DNA of 64,000 nt. Source: Pseudorhodoferax sp. Leaf267. Lineage in GTDB: Bacteria; Pseudomonadota; Gammaproteobacteria; Burkholderiales; Burkholderiaceae_C. This document shows, one piece after another, positions 44,795-54,403 of this stretch. Where the stretch lies: contig NZ_LMMV01000025.1 in NCBI RefSeq assembly GCF_001422405.1, positions 2,107 through 66,106 on the forward strand, read 5' to 3'. How positions within the stretch are numbered: the stretch's first letter is position 1; the number at the start of each line of letters is the position of its first letter. Made by a program: the position numbers and the translations under genes. The notes under the pieces were generated by a model. It did not search any database and was not told the origin of the DNA. It saw only the letters and a program-made list of their open reading frames with translations.

Positions 44795-45487
44795 ATGACC
44801 GCACGCCATGTGAACGCCAAGCCCTACGCCTGGCCGTACGACGGCAGCCTGCGCCCGGACAACACCGCGCTGGTCGTGATCGACATGCAGACCGACTTCT
44901 GCGGCAAAGGCGGCTACGTGGACGTGATGGGCTACGACCTGTCGCTCACGCAGGCGCCCATCGCGCCGATCAAGCGGCTGTTCGAGGCGATGCGCCCGCT
45001 GGGCTACACCATCATCCACACGCGCGAGGGCCACCGGCCCGACCTGTCGGACCTGCCGGCCAACAAGCGCTGGCGCTCGCGGCAGATCGGCCAGGGCGGG
45101 CTGGGCATCGGCGACGCCGGCCCCTGCGGCCGCATCCTGGTGCGCGGCGAGCCGGGCTGGGAGATCATTCCCGAACTCGCACCGCGGCCCGGCGAGATCG
45201 TCATCGACAAGCCCGGCAAGGGCTCGTTCTACGCGACCGACCTGGAGATGGTGCTGCGCACGCGCGGCATCGCCAACCTGATCCTCGCCGGCATCACCAC
45301 CGACGTGTGCGTGCACACCACCATGCGCGACGCGAACGACCGCGGCTTCGAATGCCTGCTGCTGTCGGACTGCACGGCCGCCACCGACCCGGCCAACCAC
45401 CAGGCCGCGCTGAACATGGTGACCATGCAGGGCGGCGTGTTCGGCGCGCATGCGACGTCCTCGGCCCTGATCGAGGCATTGGCATGA
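44795..45487 (+). CDS. biuH: Biuret amidohydrolase (isochorismatase-like cysteine hydrolase)
   Basis: BiuH hydrolyses biuret to allophanate and ammonia. The 230 residues agree, from memory, closely with the Rhizobium leguminosarum enzyme: [77 protein letters not shown]. Catalytic Asp (IDMQTDF), Lys (DKPGKGSF) and Cys ([16 protein letters not shown]) are all present. It starts 2 bp after the formamidase-like stop and its own stop overlaps the ATPase start. Its product allophanate is the substrate of AtzF encoded 9 kb away, which ties the two operons together. Confidence 0.92.
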   Translation: MTARHVNAKPYAWPYDGSLRPDNTALVVIDMQTDFCGKGGYVDVMGYDLSLTQAPIAPIKRLFEAMRPLGYTIIHTREGHRPDLSDLPANKRWRSRQIGQGGLGIGDAGPCGRILVRGEPGWEIIPELAPRPGEIVIDKPGKGSFYATDLEMVLRTRGIANLILAGITTDVCVHTTMRDANDRGFECLLLSDCTAATDPANHQAALNMVTMQGGVFGAHATSSALIEALA

Positions 45488-47061
45488 TCGCCCCCATCAA
45501 ATCCGCAGCGCCGGCCGAAGGCGCGCTCGCCCTCGAAACCTACAACCTGACCAAGCGCTTCGGCGCCTTCACGGCCATGGACCACGTGAACATGCGCGTG
45601 GACGCCGGCACCGTGCACGCGCTGCTGGGCGAGAACGGCGCGGGCAAGAGCACGCTGGTCAAGTGCGTGGCCGGCTTCCAGCGCGCCGAGGAGGGGGCCA
45701 TCCTCATCGACGGCCGCGAGCGCGACATCGCCAACCCCATCGTGGCGCGCGCACTCGGCATCGGGATGGTCTACCAGCATTTCACGCTGGCGCCCGGCAT
45801 GACCGTGGCCGAAAACCTGCTGCTGGCCGGCGGCGACACGCCCGCCGTGATCGACTGGAAGGCCAAGCGCGCCGAGCTCGAAGCCTTTCTCGCCACCACG
45901 CCATTCCGGCTCGACCTGGATGCCCGTCCCGCCGAGCTGGCGGCCGGCGAGAAGCAGAAGCTCGAACTGCTCAAGCAGCTCTACCTGAAGCCGCGCCTGT
46001 TGATCCTGGACGAGCCCACCTCGGTGCTGACGCCCCAGGAGGCCGACGAGGTGCTGGGCCATGTGCGCGCCTTCGCGCAGAGCGGCCAGTGCACCGTGCT
46101 CATCATCACGCACAAGTTCCGCGAGGTCATGGCCTACACCGACGCCGTGACCGTGCTGCGCCGGGGCAGGGCCGTGCACCACTGCCGCGTGGCCGACACC
46201 GACCCGGCGCGCCTCGCCGCCGCCATGATGGGCGAGGCCGCGACGCCGGCCGAGGTGCTCCACGCGGAGTCGGACCACGGCGCTGCCGCGGCGCGCGCGC
46301 CCGTGCCAGCCGGTGCGCAAGAGGCGCTGCAGGTGCAGGGCCTGAGTGCCATGGGCGACCGCGGCACGCTGGCCGTGCACGACGTGGCCTTGACCGTCAG
46401 GAGCGGCGAGATCCTGGGCGTGGCCGGCGTCTCGGGCAACGGCCAGCGCGAGCTGGTGGAGGCGCTCGTCGGCCAGCGCCCGCGCCATGCCGGCAGCGTG
46501 CGCGTGATGGGCGAGCCCTACGGTGCGCGCCGCGCCGAGAACGGCCGGCTGAAGGTGCGCAGCCTGCCCGAGGAGCCGCTGCGCAATGCCTGCGTGGGCG
46601 ACCTGTCGGTGGCCGAGAACATGGCGCTGCGCGACTACGACCAACCGCCTCTGTCGGCCGGCGGCTGGCTGCGCTTCGGCCAGTGGAAGCGCCGCGCGCG
46701 CGCGTGGATCAAGGAGTACGGCGTGAAGACGCAGGGCGAGGGCGCGCCGATCAAGAGCCTGTCGGGTGGCAACGTGCAGCGCGCCGTGCTGGCGCGCGAG
46801 CTGGCTGGCGACATCAACGTGCTGATCGCGGCCAACCCCGTGTTCGGCCTGGACTTCGCGGCCGTCAAGGAGATCCATGGCCGCATCGTGCAGGTGGCAG
46901 GCAAGGGCGGCGCGGTGCTGCTGGTCAGCGAAGACCTGGACGAGCTGCTGGAGCTGTCCGACCGCATCGTGGTCATGAGCGAAGGCCGCATCGTCTACGA
47001 AACCCCGGCCTCCACCGCCGAGCGGCACGTTCTAGGTGCCCACATGGGCGGCGGGCATTAG
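45484..47061 (+). CDS. Double ABC ATPase of the BMP importer
   Basis: This 525-residue ATPase has two fused nucleotide-binding domains, as in RbsA/YufO. The first has Walker [17 protein letters not shown], an [16 protein letters not shown] signature and Walker [14 protein letters not shown]. The second has [17 protein letters not shown] in place of a good Walker A, a [19 protein letters not shown] signature and a Walker B region [14 protein letters not shown]. The degenerate second site is normal for this type. ATG 45484 overlaps the biuH stop, so transport and hydrolysis genes are interleaved in one operon. Confidence 0.94.
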   Translation: MIAPIKSAAPAEGALALETYNLTKRFGAFTAMDHVNMRVDAGTVHALLGENGAGKSTLVKCVAGFQRAEEGAILIDGRERDIANPIVARALGIGMVYQHFTLAPGMTVAENLLLAGGDTPAVIDWKAKRAELEAFLATTPFRLDLDARPAELAAGEKQKLELLKQLYLKPRLLILDEPTSVLTPQEADEVLGHVRAFAQSGQCTVLIITHKFREVMAYTDAVTVLRRGRAVHHCRVADTDPARLAAAMMGEAATPAEVLHAESDHGAAAARAPVPAGAQEALQVQGLSAMGDRGTLAVHDVALTVRSGEILGVAGVSGNGQRELVEALVGQRPRHAGSVRVMGEPYGARRAENGRLKVRSLPEEPLRNACVGDLSVAENMALRDYDQPPLSAGGWLRFGQWKRRARAWIKEYGVKTQGEGAPIKSLSGGNVQRAVLARELAGDINVLIAANPVFGLDFAAVKEIHGRIVQVAGKGGAVLLVSEDLDELLELSDRIVVMSEGRIVYETPASTAERHVLGAHMGGGH

Positions 47062-47071
47062 GAGCAACAAG

Positions 47072-47770
47072 ATGAACAGTGGCGAAGTGCGCGACGCGCG
47101 CACCCTCGTGGTCGAGGCCCAGCCCTTCGACTTTCCGTTCGAGGTGGCCAGCACCGCGCTGGTCATCATCGACATGCAGCGCGACTTTATCGAGCCCGGC
47201 GGCTTCGGCGCCAGCCTGGGCAACGACGTGAGCCTGCTCGCGGCCATCGTGCCGGCCTGCCGCACCGTGCTGCAGGCCTGGCGCGCCCAGGGCGGCCTGG
47301 TGCTGCACACGCGCGAGGCGCACCGGCCCGACCTGCGCGACTGCCCGCCGGCCAAGCGCCTGCGCGGCAACCCCAGCCTGCGCATCGGCGATGCCGGCCC
47401 CATGGGCCGCGTGCTGGTCAGCGGCGAGCCCGGCGTGCAGATCATCCCGGCGCTGGCGCCGCTGCCCGGCGAGATCGTGGTCGACAAGCCCGGCAAGGGC
47501 ATGTTCCACGCGACGCCGGTCGACCTGCTGCTGCAGCAGGCCGGCATCCGTACGCTGCTGTTCATGGGCGTGACGACCGAGGTCTGCGTGCAGACCAGCA
47601 TGCGCGAGGCCAACGACCGCGGCTACGAATGCCTGGTGCTGGAAGACTGCACCGAGAGCTACTTCCCGGCGTTCAAGGCCGCTGCGCTGGCGATGATCCG
47701 CGCGCAGGGCGGCATCGTGGGCTGGACGGCCGGGAGCGCCGAGCTGCTGGCGGCGCTGCATTCGGGGTAA
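47072..47770 (+). CDS. Second isochorismatase-family cysteine hydrolase (BiuH/RutB-like paralogue)
   Basis: This 232-residue cysteine hydrolase is related to BiuH but clearly diverged. The triad is intact: Asp in [21 protein letters not shown], Lys in [19 protein letters not shown], Cys in [21 protein letters not shown]. The substrate loop [21 protein letters not shown] replaces the BiuH NKRWRSRQ segment, so specificity probably differs. Candidates are a ureidoacid, triuret or an N-carbamoyl compound, and the sequence does not settle it. ATG 47072 has an AGGAGC Shine-Dalgarno 10 bp after the ATPase gene. Confidence 0.88.
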   Translation: MNSGEVRDARTLVVEAQPFDFPFEVASTALVIIDMQRDFIEPGGFGASLGNDVSLLAAIVPACRTVLQAWRAQGGLVLHTREAHRPDLRDCPPAKRLRGNPSLRIGDAGPMGRVLVSGEPGVQIIPALAPLPGEIVVDKPGKGMFHATPVDLLLQQAGIRTLLFMGVTTEVCVQTSMREANDRGYECLVLEDCTESYFPAFKAAALAMIRAQGGIVGWTAGSAELLAALHSG

Positions 47771-47810
47771 GGTCGGGCTCCCCGCCGTTTTTCCGATCCC
47801 CGAGCGTCCC

Positions 47811-48542
47811 GTGCCCTCCACCGTCACCAAGAAGCCACTGGCCACGCCGGCCCCCGCCTTCCGCTCCCGCGCCGACGAGGTCTACGAACAGCTCAAGCGC
47901 GATGTGGCCGACTTCCAGCTCGTGCCGGGCGACCGCTTCACCGAGAACGAGATCAGCGAGCGCCTGGGCGTCTCGCGCACGCCCGTGCGCCAGGCGCTGT
48001 TCCGCTTGCAGCAGGAGGGCTTCGTCGAGGTGCTGTTCCGCAGCGGCTGGCGCGTGCTGCCGTTCGACTTCGACCAGTTCGAGCAGCTCTACGACCTGCG
48101 CATGGTGTTGGAGACCACGGCCATCCACCGCCTGTGCGAAGACGCGGTGCGCGTGGACCACGCATTGCTCGATGCATTGGCTGCGATCTGGCTCGTGCCA
48201 GCCGCCGCGCGCAGCAGCGACATGGGCCAGATCGCGCAATGGGACGAAGAGTTCCACTGTCAGATCGTCGCGGCTGCCGGCAACCGCGAGATGGCACGCG
48301 TGCACCGCGAGGTGACCGACCGCATCCGCATCATCCGCCGGCTCGATTTCACGCAGCAGCCGCGCATCGACGCGACCTACGACGAGCACGCCAAGATCCT
48401 CAAGGCCGTGCAGCGCAAGCGCGGCGACCAGGCCGCCATGCTGCTGCGCGCCCACATCGAGACCAGCCAGAGCGAGGTGCGCAAGATCACGCTGCACCAG
48501 GTGCACCTGGCGCGCCAGGCGGGGTACAGCGGCCCGCGCTGA
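47811..48542 (+). CDS. GntR-family (FCD) transcriptional regulator
   Basis: This 243-residue FadR-type GntR protein has a winged helix around residues 20-80 (EVYEQLKRDVADFQLVPGDRFTENEISERLGVSRTPVRQALFRL) and an all-helical FCD domain with metal-binding candidates in LYDLRMVLETTAIHRL, WDEEFHCQIVAAAGNREM and YDEHAKILKAVQRKRGDQAA. The start is GTG 47811. The codon has no strong Shine-Dalgarno but lies 40 bp after the hydrolase stop. It closes the BMP/biuH operon and is the natural candidate to bind the TTGTATCCAA dyad at 40468-40485. A ureide is the likely inducer. Confidence 0.9.
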   Translation: MPSTVTKKPLATPAPAFRSRADEVYEQLKRDVADFQLVPGDRFTENEISERLGVSRTPVRQALFRLQQEGFVEVLFRSGWRVLPFDFDQFEQLYDLRMVLETTAIHRLCEDAVRVDHALLDALAAIWLVPAAARSSDMGQIAQWDEEFHCQIVAAAGNREMARVHREVTDRIRIIRRLDFTQQPRIDATYDEHAKILKAVQRKRGDQAAMLLRAHIETSQSEVRKITLHQVHLARQAGYSGPR

Positions 48543-48554
48543 GGCGCGGCGCGC

Positions 48555-50711
48555 TCAGCGCCCGTGGCCCGCGTGGCGCCCGCGGCCCTCGCCCTTGGCC
48601 TGGTACAGCAGCGCATCGGCGCGCGCCAGCAGCTCCTGCCAGCCGGGCAGGGGGTGCGCCCCGTAGGCCGTGCCCACGCTGGCACCGATCTGCAACTGCA
48701 GCGCGCCAAATGCAAACGGTGCGTGCGCCGCCTGCAGGATCTTGTCGGCCACGGCGGCGATCGGCGCCGCATCGCGCACGCCGGCCAGCACCACCGCGAA
48801 CTCGTCGCCGCCCAGCCGCGCGACGGCGTCGGTGGGCCGCACCAGGGCCCGCAGCCGTTCGCCGAACTGGCGCAGCACGGCGTCGCCGGCCGGGTGGCCG
48901 TGCTGGTCGTTCACGGGCTTGAAGCGGTCCAGATCGATGCACAGCATGGCCAGGCCTTCACCGGTCGGGTGCTGCAGCTGCCGGTCCAGCCAGGCCTCGA
49001 AGCCGGCCCGGTTCAACAGGCCCGTCAGCGCGTCGCGCTGGCTCAGGTCCAGCAGCCGCAGTTCCTCGTTGCGGTGCTCGGTGATGTCCTGGCCCACGGC
49101 GACGAAGCCGTCCGGCGTGCCGTTGTCCAGGCGCAGCGGGATGTAGCTCACGGCCAGGTGGACGTCGCCGCGCGTGGGAAAGCCGATCTTGTAGTCGACG
49201 GCTTCGCCGGCCATGGCGCGGGCCAGCCAGGGGCGGGCCGGGTTGTACTCGTCGTGGCCCAGCACCTCGTCCAGGGTCCGGCCAAGCACCTCGGCGCGCG
49301 CGCGGCCGTGCCAGCGTTCGAACGCACCGTTGACGAAGCGGTAGCGGCCGTCGGCGCCGACCACGGCCACCATGGCCGGGATGGCCTCGGCCACCGACTG
49401 CAGCGTGGCCGTCTGGCGCAGCAGGGCGCGGTCGGTCTCGGCGCGCTCGGTGATGTCGATCGCGGTGATGAAGATGCCGCGCACCGTGCCGTCGTCGGCG
49501 ACGTCCGGAATCATCTGGCTGTCCAGCCGGCGCAGCTGGCCGTCGATCTCTTCCTCGAACTCGAAGCGTTGGGCCTGGCCGGCCAGTGCGGCGTCGGTGC
49601 GGGCGCGCACGTCCGGGTCGGTCTCGCGCTGCAGCAGTTCGCTGCGGCTGTGGCCCAGCACCTGGTCGCGCGGCAGATGGAAGCGATCGGCCTGGGCGCG
49701 GTTGGCGAAGCGGTAGCGGTAGGTGCGGTCCATGTACGAGATGCGCACGGGCAGACTGTCGGTGATCAGCCGCAGGAAGCGTTCGCTGGCGGCCAGTGCG
49801 AGCTCGGCCTGCTTGCGCGCGGTCACGTCGCGCCCGACCGAGTGCAGCACGGCGCGGCCCTGCGCGTCGTGGCGGCGCGTGTTGGCCCAGGCGATCCAGC
49901 GCTCCTGGCCGTCGGGCTCGACCATGCGGTTCTCGCCGGTCTGGGTGTTGCCGGTGCGCAGCACCTGCGTGAGCCGCGCGCGCACGCTGTCCCGGTCGGC
50001 CGCTGCGATGTAGTCGTACAGGTTGGCGCCCACGAGGTCCTGCGGTGCGTGGCCCAGGTGGCGCGCATAGGCCGGGTTCACGTAGAGCAGTTCGCCCTGT
50101 TCGCTGGACAGCGAGACCAGCTCGGACTGCCCCTCCACGAGCGCGCGGTGCTGCGCCTCGCTGTCGGACAGCGCCAGCTCGTGCGCGCTGCGCACCGACA
50201 GCGCGCGTTCGATCAGGTCGCGCCGCATGACCAGGGCCTGCGTCACCAGCTCGGCCAACTGGCCGAGCTGGCGCGTCTGCTCCGCCGTGAGCTGACGCGG
50301 CGCGTGGTCGAGCACGCACAGCGTGCCCACGCGCTCGCCGCTTGGCAGGCTCAGCGGTGCGCCGGCGTAAAAGCGGATGTCGGGCGCCTGCGTGACCAGC
50401 GGATTGGCCGCGAAGCGTGCGTCGCAGGTGGCGTCGGGCACCTCCATGACCTGGTCCTGCAAGATGGCATGGGCGCAGAACGCGATGTCGCGCGGCGTCT
50501 CGCGCACGCCCGCGAGGCCGGCCTGGGCCTTGAACCACTGCCGCTCGTCGTCGACCAGGCTCACCAGCGCGATGGGCACGCCGCAGATCTCGGAGGCCAT
50601 GCGGGCCAGCGAATCGAACAGGGGCTCGGGCGCGCTGTCCAGCACCATCAGTTCGCGCAGCCGCGACAGGCGCGCCTGCTCGTTCACGGGCATCGGGGCT
50701 GGGGCGTTCAT
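48555..50711 (-). CDS. GAF-PAS-GGDEF diguanylate cyclase
   Basis: This 718-residue cytoplasmic signalling protein has an N-terminal GAF domain (about 25-165; ICGVPIALVSLVDDERQWFKA) and three PAS regions (about 185-550), each with the recognisable end 'DVTARKQAE / DITERAETD / DITEHRNEE'. A C-terminal GGDEF domain (about 555-715) follows. The active site RLGGDEFAVVL is intact, and RPTD five residues upstream matches the inhibitory I-site. It should make cyclic di-GMP with product feedback. ATG 50711 begins MNAPAPMPVNEQARLSRLREL. It converges with the GntR gene. The ligands of the sensory domains are unknown. Confidence 0.93.
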   Translation of the reverse strand: MNAPAPMPVNEQARLSRLRELMVLDSAPEPLFDSLARMASEICGVPIALVSLVDDERQWFKAQAGLAGVRETPRDIAFCAHAILQDQVMEVPDATCDARFAANPLVTQAPDIRFYAGAPLSLPSGERVGTLCVLDHAPRQLTAEQTRQLGQLAELVTQALVMRRDLIERALSVRSAHELALSDSEAQHRALVEGQSELVSLSSEQGELLYVNPAYARHLGHAPQDLVGANLYDYIAAADRDSVRARLTQVLRTGNTQTGENRMVEPDGQERWIAWANTRRHDAQGRAVLHSVGRDVTARKQAELALAASERFLRLITDSLPVRISYMDRTYRYRFANRAQADRFHLPRDQVLGHSRSELLQRETDPDVRARTDAALAGQAQRFEFEEEIDGQLRRLDSQMIPDVADDGTVRGIFITAIDITERAETDRALLRQTATLQSVAEAIPAMVAVVGADGRYRFVNGAFERWHGRARAEVLGRTLDEVLGHDEYNPARPWLARAMAGEAVDYKIGFPTRGDVHLAVSYIPLRLDNGTPDGFVAVGQDITEHRNEELRLLDLSQRDALTGLLNRAGFEAWLDRQLQHPTGEGLAMLCIDLDRFKPVNDQHGHPAGDAVLRQFGERLRALVRPTDAVARLGGDEFAVVLAGVRDAAPIAAVADKILQAAHAPFAFGALQLQIGASVGTAYGAHPLPGWQELLARADALLYQAKGEGRGRHAGHGR

Positions 50712-50745
50712 GCTCTCCTTTCTGCGCGGCCGCGCCGCACCGGCG

Positions 50746-51537
50746 TCACAGGTTGATGTCGTAATCGATCGTCAACGGCGCGTGGTCGGAAAAGCGCTGG
50801 TCCTTGAAGACCGCGGCCGTGCGCGCGTGCGCGGCCAACGGCGGCGTGGCCAGGTGGTAGTCCAGCCGCCAGCCCACGTTGTTGGCCCAGGCCTGGCCGC
50901 GGTTGCTCCACCAGGTGTAGCACTCGCTGGTCGTCTCCGGATGCAGGCTGCGGTAGACGTCGACCAGGCCGGTCTCGGCCAGCAGCTTGCCCATCCAGGC
51001 GCGCTCCGCGGGCAGGAAGCCGCTGTTCTTCTGGTTGCTGCGCCAGTTCTTCAGGTCGATCTGCTGGTGCGCGATGTTGATGTCACCGCACAGGATGAAC
51101 TCGCGCTCGCGCTTAAGCGCCACGAGGTAGGGGTCGAACAGGTCCAGGAAGCGGAACTTGGCGGCCTGGCGGATCTCGCCCGAGGAGCCGCTGGGGAAGT
51201 AGCAGCTGATCAGCGAGAACTTGCGGGCCGGGGTGTCGAATCGCAGCTCGATGTAGCGGCCCTCGGCGTCGAACTCGGGCGCGCCGAAGCCGATCCGCAC
51301 GTCGCTCGGGGCATGCCGGCTGTAGATCCCCACGCCCGAGTAACCCTTCTTCTCGGCGAAATGAAAGTAGCCTTGCATGTCAGCCAACTGCTCGAAACGC
51401 CCCTGGACGTCGGGCAGCTGGGCCTTGATTTCCTGTACACAAATACAATCCGGCCCCGTTGCCGAGATCCAGGCTTCGACGCCCTTGCTGGTGGCCGAAC
51501 GGATGCCGTTGAGATTCAGGCTGGTCAACTTGAACAA
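50746..51537 (-). CDS. xthA: Exodeoxyribonuclease III
   Basis: This is a base-excision-repair AP endonuclease/exonuclease of the EEP fold, about 263 residues. Motifs are [12 protein letters not shown], the metal Glu in [31 protein letters not shown] (Asp-Asn catalytic pair) and the terminal [13 protein letters not shown] with the catalytic His. Two starts are possible. The family begins at [10 protein letters not shown], and a TTG at 51537-51535 with GGGAG six bases upstream fits better than ATG 51549-51547, which has no Shine-Dalgarno and would add MGAS. The 5' end faces pyrE. Leftward transcription; stop at 50746-50748. Confidence 0.93.
   Translation of the reverse strand: MFKLTSLNLNGIRSATSKGVEAWISATGPDCICVQEIKAQLPDVQGRFEQLADMQGYFHFAEKKGYSGVGIYSRHAPSDVRIGFGAPEFDAEGRYIELRFDTPARKFSLISCYFPSGSSGEIRQAAKFRFLDLFDPYLVALKREREFILCGDINIAHQQIDLKNWRSNQKNSGFLPAERAWMGKLLAETGLVDVYRSLHPETTSECYTWWSNRGQAWANNVGWRLDYHLATPPLAAHARTAAVFKDQRFSDHAPLTIDYDINL
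51444..51449 (+). promoter_or_regulatory. Possible -10 element for pyrE inside xthA
   Basis: TACAAT sits in a locally AT-rich patch (51423-51449) within the xthA coding sequence, 99 bp upstream of pyrE. The patch uses codons rare elsewhere in the window (TGT, ATT, GTA). No good -35 is present at 16-18 bp, so this is weak. Confidence 0.25.
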
Positions 51538-51547
51538 GGAAGCTCCC

Positions 51548-52264
51548 ATGGTGGAACACAGGGCCGGCGCGGCGCGCGGCGGCCAGAACGATGGCTTGGC
51601 CCAGGACTTCGTGCGTTTCGCGGTCGAGGCCGGCGTGCTGCGCTTCGGGGAGTTCAAGACCAAGGCGGGCCGCATGAGCCCTTACTTCTTCAACGCAGGC
51701 CTGTTCGACGATGGCGTCAAGCTGGCCCGGCTCGCGGAATTCTATGCGTCGGCCCTGGAGGCCAGCCCTCTCGAATTCGACATGGTGTTCGGCCCTGCCT
51801 ACAAGGGCATCCCGCTGGCGGCGGCCCTGGCCGTGGCCTTCGCGCGCCGTGGTCGCAACCTGCCGTTCGCCTACAACCGCAAGGAGGCCAAGGCCCATGG
51901 CGAGGGCGGCAGCCTGGTCGGCGCGCCGCTCCAGGGCCGCGTGCTCGTGGTGGACGACGTGATGTCGGCCGGCACCGCCGTGCGGGAATCGATCGCCATG
52001 ATCCGCGCCGCTGGTGCCACGCCGCATGCCGTCGTCATCGCGCTGGACCGCCAGGAGATGGCGACCGAGGACGGCCAGGACGTGCCGCACAGCGCCGTGC
52101 AGTACGTGCAGCGGCAATTGGGCATGGGCGTGTGCGCGATCGCCAAGCTCGAAGACCTGCTGCAGTACCTGGCGGCCGATGGCACGGGCGGCCTGGCCGA
52201 GCACCATGGCCGCGTGCTGGCGTACCGGGAACGCTACGGCGTGGTCGAGGAACGCGCACCGTGA
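51548..52264 (+). CDS. pyrE: Orotate phosphoribosyltransferase
   Basis: PyrE makes orotidine 5'-monophosphate from orotate and PRPP in pyrimidine synthesis. The 238 residues contain [63 protein letters not shown] and the PRPP-binding loop [24 protein letters not shown] 51548 has AAGGAAG eight bases upstream. It overlaps the alternative ATG of xthA on the other strand at CCATGG (51546-51551). Its stop overlaps the next start (GTGA). Housekeeping gene in a typical comamonad arrangement. Confidence 0.95.
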   Translation: MVEHRAGAARGGQNDGLAQDFVRFAVEAGVLRFGEFKTKAGRMSPYFFNAGLFDDGVKLARLAEFYASALEASPLEFDMVFGPAYKGIPLAAALAVAFARRGRNLPFAYNRKEAKAHGEGGSLVGAPLQGRVLVVDDVMSAGTAVRESIAMIRAAGATPHAVVIALDRQEMATEDGQDVPHSAVQYVQRQLGMGVCAIAKLEDLLQYLAADGTGGLAEHHGRVLAYRERYGVVEERAP

Positions 52265-52902
52265 AGCGCGCCGCCCGCGCATGGGCCTGCGCCCTGTGCC
52301 TGGGCGCTGCCGGCCATGTGCTGGCCCAGCCAGGCATCTACACCTGCGTCGACGGGCGCGGCAACCGCATCACGTCGGACCGCCCCATCACCGAATGCAT
52401 GGACCGCACGCAGAAGGAGCTCAACCCCAGCGGCACCGTGCGGCGCAATGTCGGCCCCTCGCTGACCGCGGCCGAGCGCGCCCAGGAAGAGGCCCGCGCG
52501 CAGAAGGCCGCCGAGGAACAGGCGCGCAGCAACGAGGAGCGGCGCCGCAGCCGCGCCATGTTGATGCGCTACCAGAACCAGGACGCCCACGACCGCGAGC
52601 GTGCGGCGGCGCTGGCCAACATCGATGCCGTGCTCGCGGTGGCCGACAAGCGGCTGGCCGAGCTGGCCAAGGAGCGCGTCGGCATCGCCAACGAGATGGA
52701 GTTCTACCAGGCCGCGCCCGACAAGGCGCCTGCCAAGCTCAAGCGCCAGGCCGAGGAGAACACCGCGAACGCCACGGCGCAGCAGCGCTTCATCGCCGAG
52801 CAGCAGGCCGAGCGCGCACGCGTCAATGCGCGCTTCGACGAAGAGCTCGCACAGCTGCGCGTGCTGTGGGCCGAGCGCGCCATGCCCGGCCGGCCACGCT
52901 GA
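52261..52902 (+). CDS. DUF4124-like exported coiled-coil protein
   Basis: This 213-residue protein has a signal peptide (residues 1-23, ending HVLAQ) and a short DUF4124-like opening ([30 protein letters not shown]) with two Cys that may pair. A long Glu/Arg/Ala-rich helix follows ([41 protein letters not shown]), likely a coiled coil. GTG 52261 overlaps the pyrE stop by 4 bp, so the gene is co-translated with pyrE. Periplasmic location is inferred. Function is unknown. Confidence 0.83.
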   Translation: MKRAARAWACALCLGAAGHVLAQPGIYTCVDGRGNRITSDRPITECMDRTQKELNPSGTVRRNVGPSLTAAERAQEEARAQKAAEEQARSNEERRRSRAMLMRYQNQDAHDRERAAALANIDAVLAVADKRLAELAKERVGIANEMEFYQAAPDKAPAKLKRQAEENTANATAQQRFIAEQQAERARVNARFDEELAQLRVLWAERAMPGRPR

Positions 52903-52908
52903 GCCGGC

Positions 52909-54402
52909 TCAGCCTTCGAGCTTCTTGCGCAGCAGCGCGTTGACCTGGCCCGGGTTGGCCTTGCCCTTGCTGGCCTTCATGGCCTGGCCCACGAGCGCGT
53001 TGAAGGCCTTGTCCTTGCCGGCCTTGAACTGCGCGACGTTGTCGGGGTTGGCGGCGATCACGGCATCGAGGATGGCGTCCAGCGCGCCGTCGTCGTTCAT
53101 CTGCCTGAGGCCCTTGGCCTCGATCACGGCATCGACCTCCGAGCCCTCGCCATTCCACAGCGCCTCGAACACCTGGCGCGCGGCGTTGTTGGAGATGGTG
53201 TTGTCGGTAATGCGCCCGATCAGCCGGCCCAGTTGCGCGGCCGTGACGGGCGCCGCATCGATGCCGGTCTCGCCCGCGTTCAGTCGGCGCGACAGCTCGC
53301 CCATGATCCAGTTGCTAGCCAGCTTGGCCTGGCCGCTGGCGCGGGCCGCCTCTTCGAAGTAGGCCGCCATGGCCTTGCTCTGCGTGAGCTGGGCCGCGTC
53401 GTAGGCGGGCAGGCCGTAGTCGGCCACGAAGCGCTGGGCCATCGCGCGGGGCAACTCGGGCATGGCGCCGCGCACCTGCTCGACCCACTCGGCCGCGATC
53501 ACCAGAGGCGGCAGGTCGGGGTCGGGGAAGTAGCGGTAGTCGGCCGCGTCTTCCTTGGTGCGCATGGCGCGCGTCTCGCCCGTGTCGGGGTCGAACAGCA
53601 CCGTGGCCTGCTGGACCGCGCGGCCGTCTTCGATCTCGCCGATCTGCCAGCGCACCTCGTAGTCAATGGCCTGCTGCATGAACTTGAAGCTGTTCAGGTT
53701 CTTGATCTCGCGCCGGGTGCCCAGCTTGTCGCCGGGCTTGCGCACCGACACGTTGGCGTCGCAGCGGAAGCTGCCTTCCTGCATGTTGCCGTCGCAGATG
53801 CCGATCCAGGTCACGATCTTGTGCAGCTCGCGCGCATAGGCCACGGCCTCGGCGGACGAGCGGATGTCTGGCTCGGTCACGATCTCCAGCAGCGGCGTGC
53901 CGGCACGGTTCAGGTCGATGCCGCTCTGGCCGATGAAGTCCTCGTGCAGCGACTTGCCGGCGTCTTCCTCCAGGTGCGCGCGCACCAGGCGCACGGTCTT
54001 CTGTTCGTCGCCGAGGTAGAAGCTGACCGTGCCGCCCTGCACCACCGGGATCTCATACTGGCTGATCTGGTAGCCCTTGGGCAGGTCGGGGTAGAAGTAG
54101 TTCTTGCGCGCGAAGATGCTGCGCGGCGCGATCGTCGAGCCCAATGCCAGGCCGAGCCGGATCGCGCGTTCGACCGCGCCCTTGTTCATGACCGGCAGCG
54201 TGCCCGGCAGCGCCAGGTCGACCGCGCAGGCCTGCGTGTTCGGCTCGGCGCCGAAGGCGGTGGACGCGCGGCTGAAGATCTTGCTGGCGGTGGACAGCTG
54301 CGCGTGCGTCTCGAAGCCGATGATGACTTCATAGCCCTGCACCAGCGGGCCAGTGGGGCGGCCGGCTTGCGCGGCCTCGAAGGTGTTGATCGTCTCGCTC
54401 AT
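52909..54402 (-). CDS. gatB: Asp/Glu-tRNA(Asn/Gln) amidotransferase subunit B
   Basis: GatB is the kinase/tRNA-binding subunit of the GatCAB complex that converts mischarged Glu-tRNA(Gln) or Asp-tRNA(Asn) to the amide form. The 497 residues show [54 protein letters not shown] and the C-terminal YqeY-like domain ending [27 protein letters not shown] 54402-54400. It starts 1 bp beyond the gatA stop in the operon order gatC-gatA-gatB. Converges with the DUF4124 gene. Confidence 0.96.
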   Translation of the reverse strand: MSETINTFEAAQAGRPTGPLVQGYEVIIGFETHAQLSTASKIFSRASTAFGAEPNTQACAVDLALPGTLPVMNKGAVERAIRLGLALGSTIAPRSIFARKNYFYPDLPKGYQISQYEIPVVQGGTVSFYLGDEQKTVRLVRAHLEEDAGKSLHEDFIGQSGIDLNRAGTPLLEIVTEPDIRSSAEAVAYARELHKIVTWIGICDGNMQEGSFRCDANVSVRKPGDKLGTRREIKNLNSFKFMQQAIDYEVRWQIGEIEDGRAVQQATVLFDPDTGETRAMRTKEDAADYRYFPDPDLPPLVIAAEWVEQVRGAMPELPRAMAQRFVADYGLPAYDAAQLTQSKAMAAYFEEAARASGQAKLASNWIMGELSRRLNAGETGIDAAPVTAAQLGRLIGRITDNTISNNAARQVFEALWNGEGSEVDAVIEAKGLRQMNDDGALDAILDAVIAANPDNVAQFKAGKDKAFNALVGQAMKASKGKANPGQVNALLRKKLEG

Positions 54403-54403
54403 C

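Noticed and set aside
48564-50756. 730-codon plus-strand frame opposite the GGDEF gene
   Set aside because: A shadow of the diguanylate cyclase; repetitive Val/Gly/Arg/Gln composition and no domain.
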